Assembly: GCA_038237745.1 (NCBI GenBank)
Contig: JBBRYJ010000011.1
Coordinates: forward strand, 1-64,000
Source: DASQEH01 sp038237745
GTDB taxonomy: Bacteria > Actinomycetota > Actinomycetes > Propionibacteriales > Nocardioidaceae
Reading direction: 5' to 3'
DNA length: 64,000 nucleotides
Shown: in pieces, positions 62,270 to 64,000 of the stretch
Layout: the number at the start of each line of letters is the position of its first letter
Numbering within the stretch: the stretch's first letter is position 1
Program-made: the position numbers and the translations under genes
The notes under the pieces: generated by a model
What the model saw: the letters and a program-made list of their open reading frames with translations, nothing else
Told to the model about the DNA's origin: nothing
Databases searched by the model: none

Positions 62270-62932
62270 CTATCTCCGTGCGATTGCTCGTGCATACCCG
62301 GCGAACGCGAGCGTGGTCGAGACGCTTCCCTCTCGAGGAACCGCGTCCGGGTCGAAGCCAAGCGCACGGTCTTCGTCCGCCTGGCGAAAGAGTGGCTGCC
62401 AGCGCGGCTCCAGATTTTCGCCTGCCCACACGAGGGCTGACTTCTTGGAGGCGACCTGTCCGCTATCGAGGGTGTAGAGCATGCGGCACAACGTGGTGAC
62501 GGCATATCTCTGCGCCCAGGCGATGTCGAGCGAGATCCAACCCTGTTTGTCGCTGAGTGCCGTCGGGATGTCTCGACGCATCCTTTGTCTCAGCGCGTCC
62601 GACCACTGCATCTGTCGCCAGCCGTGATCGACGTACAGCCACGGCACTCCAAGTCCGCGTAGAGAACTGAGCTGGGCGAGCTGTGGGTAGGAGCCTTCCA
62701 GGTGCCTGCTCCAGTGCTCCTGGCGGGTGGGGAGCTGGTCGTGGAGGACGCGCAGAGCTGCTTCCTGCTCCGGGATGATCGGCCCCGCCACAGGAATGAG
62801 GAAGTCGCAGTCGCTCTGCATGTCGGCGTCACCAACGGCGAGCGAGCCCTGGAGGTAAGCACCGACGCCCGCCCGACCAGTTCGGCCAGGAGTCGGTTCA
62901 ACTCCGGGAAACGGGTCGGCTGTCGTGGGTGA
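62270..62932 (-). pseudogene. Aminoglycoside-nucleotidyltransferase-like gene, decayed
   Basis: N-terminal FPELNRLLAELVGRA is in one frame. GVGAYLQGSLAVGDADMQSD, then CDFLIPV (the GS...D-x-D catalytic signature), is in another, so a frameshift lies near 62865. Further on, HGWRQMQWSDALRQRMRRDI lacks roughly 40-50 residues that normally separate these blocks in AadA-like proteins. The C-terminal part (SLDIAWAQRYAVTTLCRML to FAGYARAIARR) is intact. At least two lesions, so no functional product is expected. Confidence 0.72.
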
Positions 62933-62990
62933 TCACTCGTCGCTGACCTGAATGCGGCCCTCACCTCGCTTGTGCTGCCCCTGGGCCGTC

Positions 62991-63764
62991 TCAGGGGAGG
63001 TCTTCCCGCCTCACGACAACCGCCTTGTGGTCGGAGCCGTTGGTGAGCAGAGTCACCGAGGTCGAAAGGCCGGGGCCGTGCACATCATCGATCTTGCGGC
63101 GCGAACCCAGGGTGCCGGGTCCGCTCTCTCGTCCCTCCCATGCCGACGTGAGGCCGGCGAGACGCAGGCCATCGAAGTTCGAATCCCCCATCGCGTACAC
63201 CACGTGGCCGAGAGCCAGTTGTTCGCCGACGATCCGACCGAGGTTCCGTACCTCCCGCTGGTGTCGAGCCACGAGCAGGGGACGGTCCTGTCGGTACCGC
63301 CCGCGCGTCTGCACGCCCGGGACCAGATGGAAGTTCACCACGCTGACCGTCCGAACGCGTCGGTTGTCGCGGAATACTGCGACGGTCGCGATCCGCAAGG
63401 GCAGGATCGGTACCGGCCGGACGCCCCGGTCCGATCGCCCGAACCAGCCGAGGATCCGGGAACGGAACTCGACCAGCTCGAAGCGATCCGCTCGTGCGCC
63501 CACCGGGCACCCACCCAGTAGCGGGCTGACCCACACATACTCGGGAGATCGCCCCGAGACGCCGCGCCCGGACCGGCTCCCGCGCATAAGGCGCACCCGC
63601 AGAGTTCCGGTCTCGCGCAGCAGCCGTTGGCGCGACAAGCCCCATTCCTGCAAGCCGACCAGATCCGGCTCGCCGTCCAGAATCCCCCGAAGGGCCTCTC
63701 GAGCATCGGCGAGCCGCACCGTGCACAGCACGTTGGCAGTCACGACGTCGGTATGGCGGGTCAC
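62991..63764 (-). CDS. Endonuclease/exonuclease/phosphatase (EEP) family protein
   Basis: 257 residues from GTG 63764 (VTRHTDVVTANVL); an upstream GTG at 63800 is possible. EEP fold: TANVLCTVRL, LVGLQEWG (catalytic Glu), VNFHLVPG, YAMGDSNFDGLRL (Asp/Asn) and NGSDHKAVVVRR (Asp-His). No signal peptide. Substrate unknown; could be a nuclease or a phosphatase. Confidence 0.82.
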   Translation of the reverse strand: MTRHTDVVTANVLCTVRLADAREALRGILDGEPDLVGLQEWGLSRQRLLRETGTLRVRLMRGSRSGRGVSGRSPEYVWVSPLLGGCPVGARADRFELVEFRSRILGWFGRSDRGVRPVPILPLRIATVAVFRDNRRVRTVSVVNFHLVPGVQTRGRYRQDRPLLVARHQREVRNLGRIVGEQLALGHVVYAMGDSNFDGLRLAGLTSAWEGRESGPGTLGSRRKIDDVHGPGLSTSVTLLTNGSDHKAVVVRREDLP

Positions 63765-63839
63765 CGGTCCAGTCTCACGCGAAACAGAAGTAAGCGGCAC
63801 CCGACGGAACCTGAGGAGGTTCTCGGCCGTCCTACCACG

Positions 63840-64000
63840 ATGAGGAAAGCCCCTGCCTTCTATACCGTCGCCACTCTTGTGTTGGTCGCTGGATGTGGTA
63901 GCTCGCCGAGTGCCCCTTCCGTGGACCGCGAGCAGCCCGGTGTCGTTCTGGGGCAGGTCGTGAGCTCGCCGTCGTGCCCTGTCCAGACCGTGGGACAGCA
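63840..64000 (+). CDS. Lipoprotein, 5' part only
   Basis: Starts MRKAPAFYTVATLVLVAGCG; the lipobox LVAGC is followed by a Ser/Pro linker GSSPSAPS. Exported and lipid-anchored. The window ends after about 53 codons, so the mature domain is not visible. No close Shine-Dalgarno; GGAGG lies about 20 bases upstream. Confidence 0.7.
   Translation, partial: MRKAPAFYTVATLVLVAGCGSSPSAPSVDREQPGVVLGQVVSSPSCPVQTVGQ

Noticed and set aside
52868..62932. Integrated island with attL/attR at tRNA-Gly
   Set aside because: I found no copy of the tRNA 3' end further right and no integrase gene. The island idea rests only on transposase scars.

Overview
The window is a high-GC actinobacterial chromosome segment. 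The gene content and order point to Nocardioidaceae or a close relative: RNase E-L21-L27-Obg-ProB ... ProA-NadD-RsfS, MreBCD-PBP2-RodA, FolC-DUF4233-Ndk, paired ClpP1/ClpP2 with ClpX, a polyphosphate glucokinase, and a Xi-class (CPW-type) thiol transferase. The genus is an inference; no rRNA or species marker is present.

Layout. 0.1-14 kb is mixed metabolic and accessory: a secreted protein, a frameshifted aldo/keto reductase, two small membrane proteins coupled to a homocysteine methyltransferase, a CPW thiol transferase, an MGT glycosyltransferase, exonuclease III, a CYTH-CHAD protein beside polyphosphate glucokinase, an ABC exporter and a DUF899 protein. 14-30 kb is core: tRNA-Ala, the proA / 48-aa membrane protein / nadD / rsfS / phosphatase run, a PrmC paralogue, then proB-obg-rpmA-rplU-rne and the two radical-SAM-associated proteins, which are separated by a divergent MFS gene. 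30-47 kb holds the rod-shape operon mreBCD-PBP2-rodA, ndk, DUF4233, folC, valS, a three-gene type III polyketide (alkylresorcinol-type) operon, yceI and clpX-clpP2-clpP1.

47-64 kb is more fluid. Between clpP1 and tig lie a frameshifted NUDIX gene and a decayed gene. Past tRNA-Pro there is a PD40 propeller protein, tRNA-Gly, pieces of three transposase families (ISL3-, IS1380- and IS3-like), a serine protease shortened by a stop codon and a decayed aminoglycoside-nucleotidyltransferase-like gene. Lying among these remnants is the most interesting locus (55.0-60.3 kb): four coupled secreted-protein genes. Three are small paralogous subunits with TasA/camelysin-like features (a hydrophobic N-terminus, usually ending A-Y/F-W; a P-G segment before a strand-forming block; a C-terminal Cys-Ala-Tyr motif). 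The fourth is a 1,212-residue protein with four ~200-residue Ig-like repeats. A perfect 40-bp palindrome after the first gene suggests that subunit is made in excess, as for a surface fibre.

Other non-genic signals: a 22-bp-period repeat (core CGTCGAGAGGGCG) in three intergenic regions, a 98-bp nested inverted repeat at 27.8 kb, an 18-bp direct repeat upstream of the radical SAM gene, and small palindromes upstream of the DUF899 and yceI genes. Starts were chosen from Shine-Dalgarno sequence, family alignment from memory and 1-8 bp coupling with the upstream gene.
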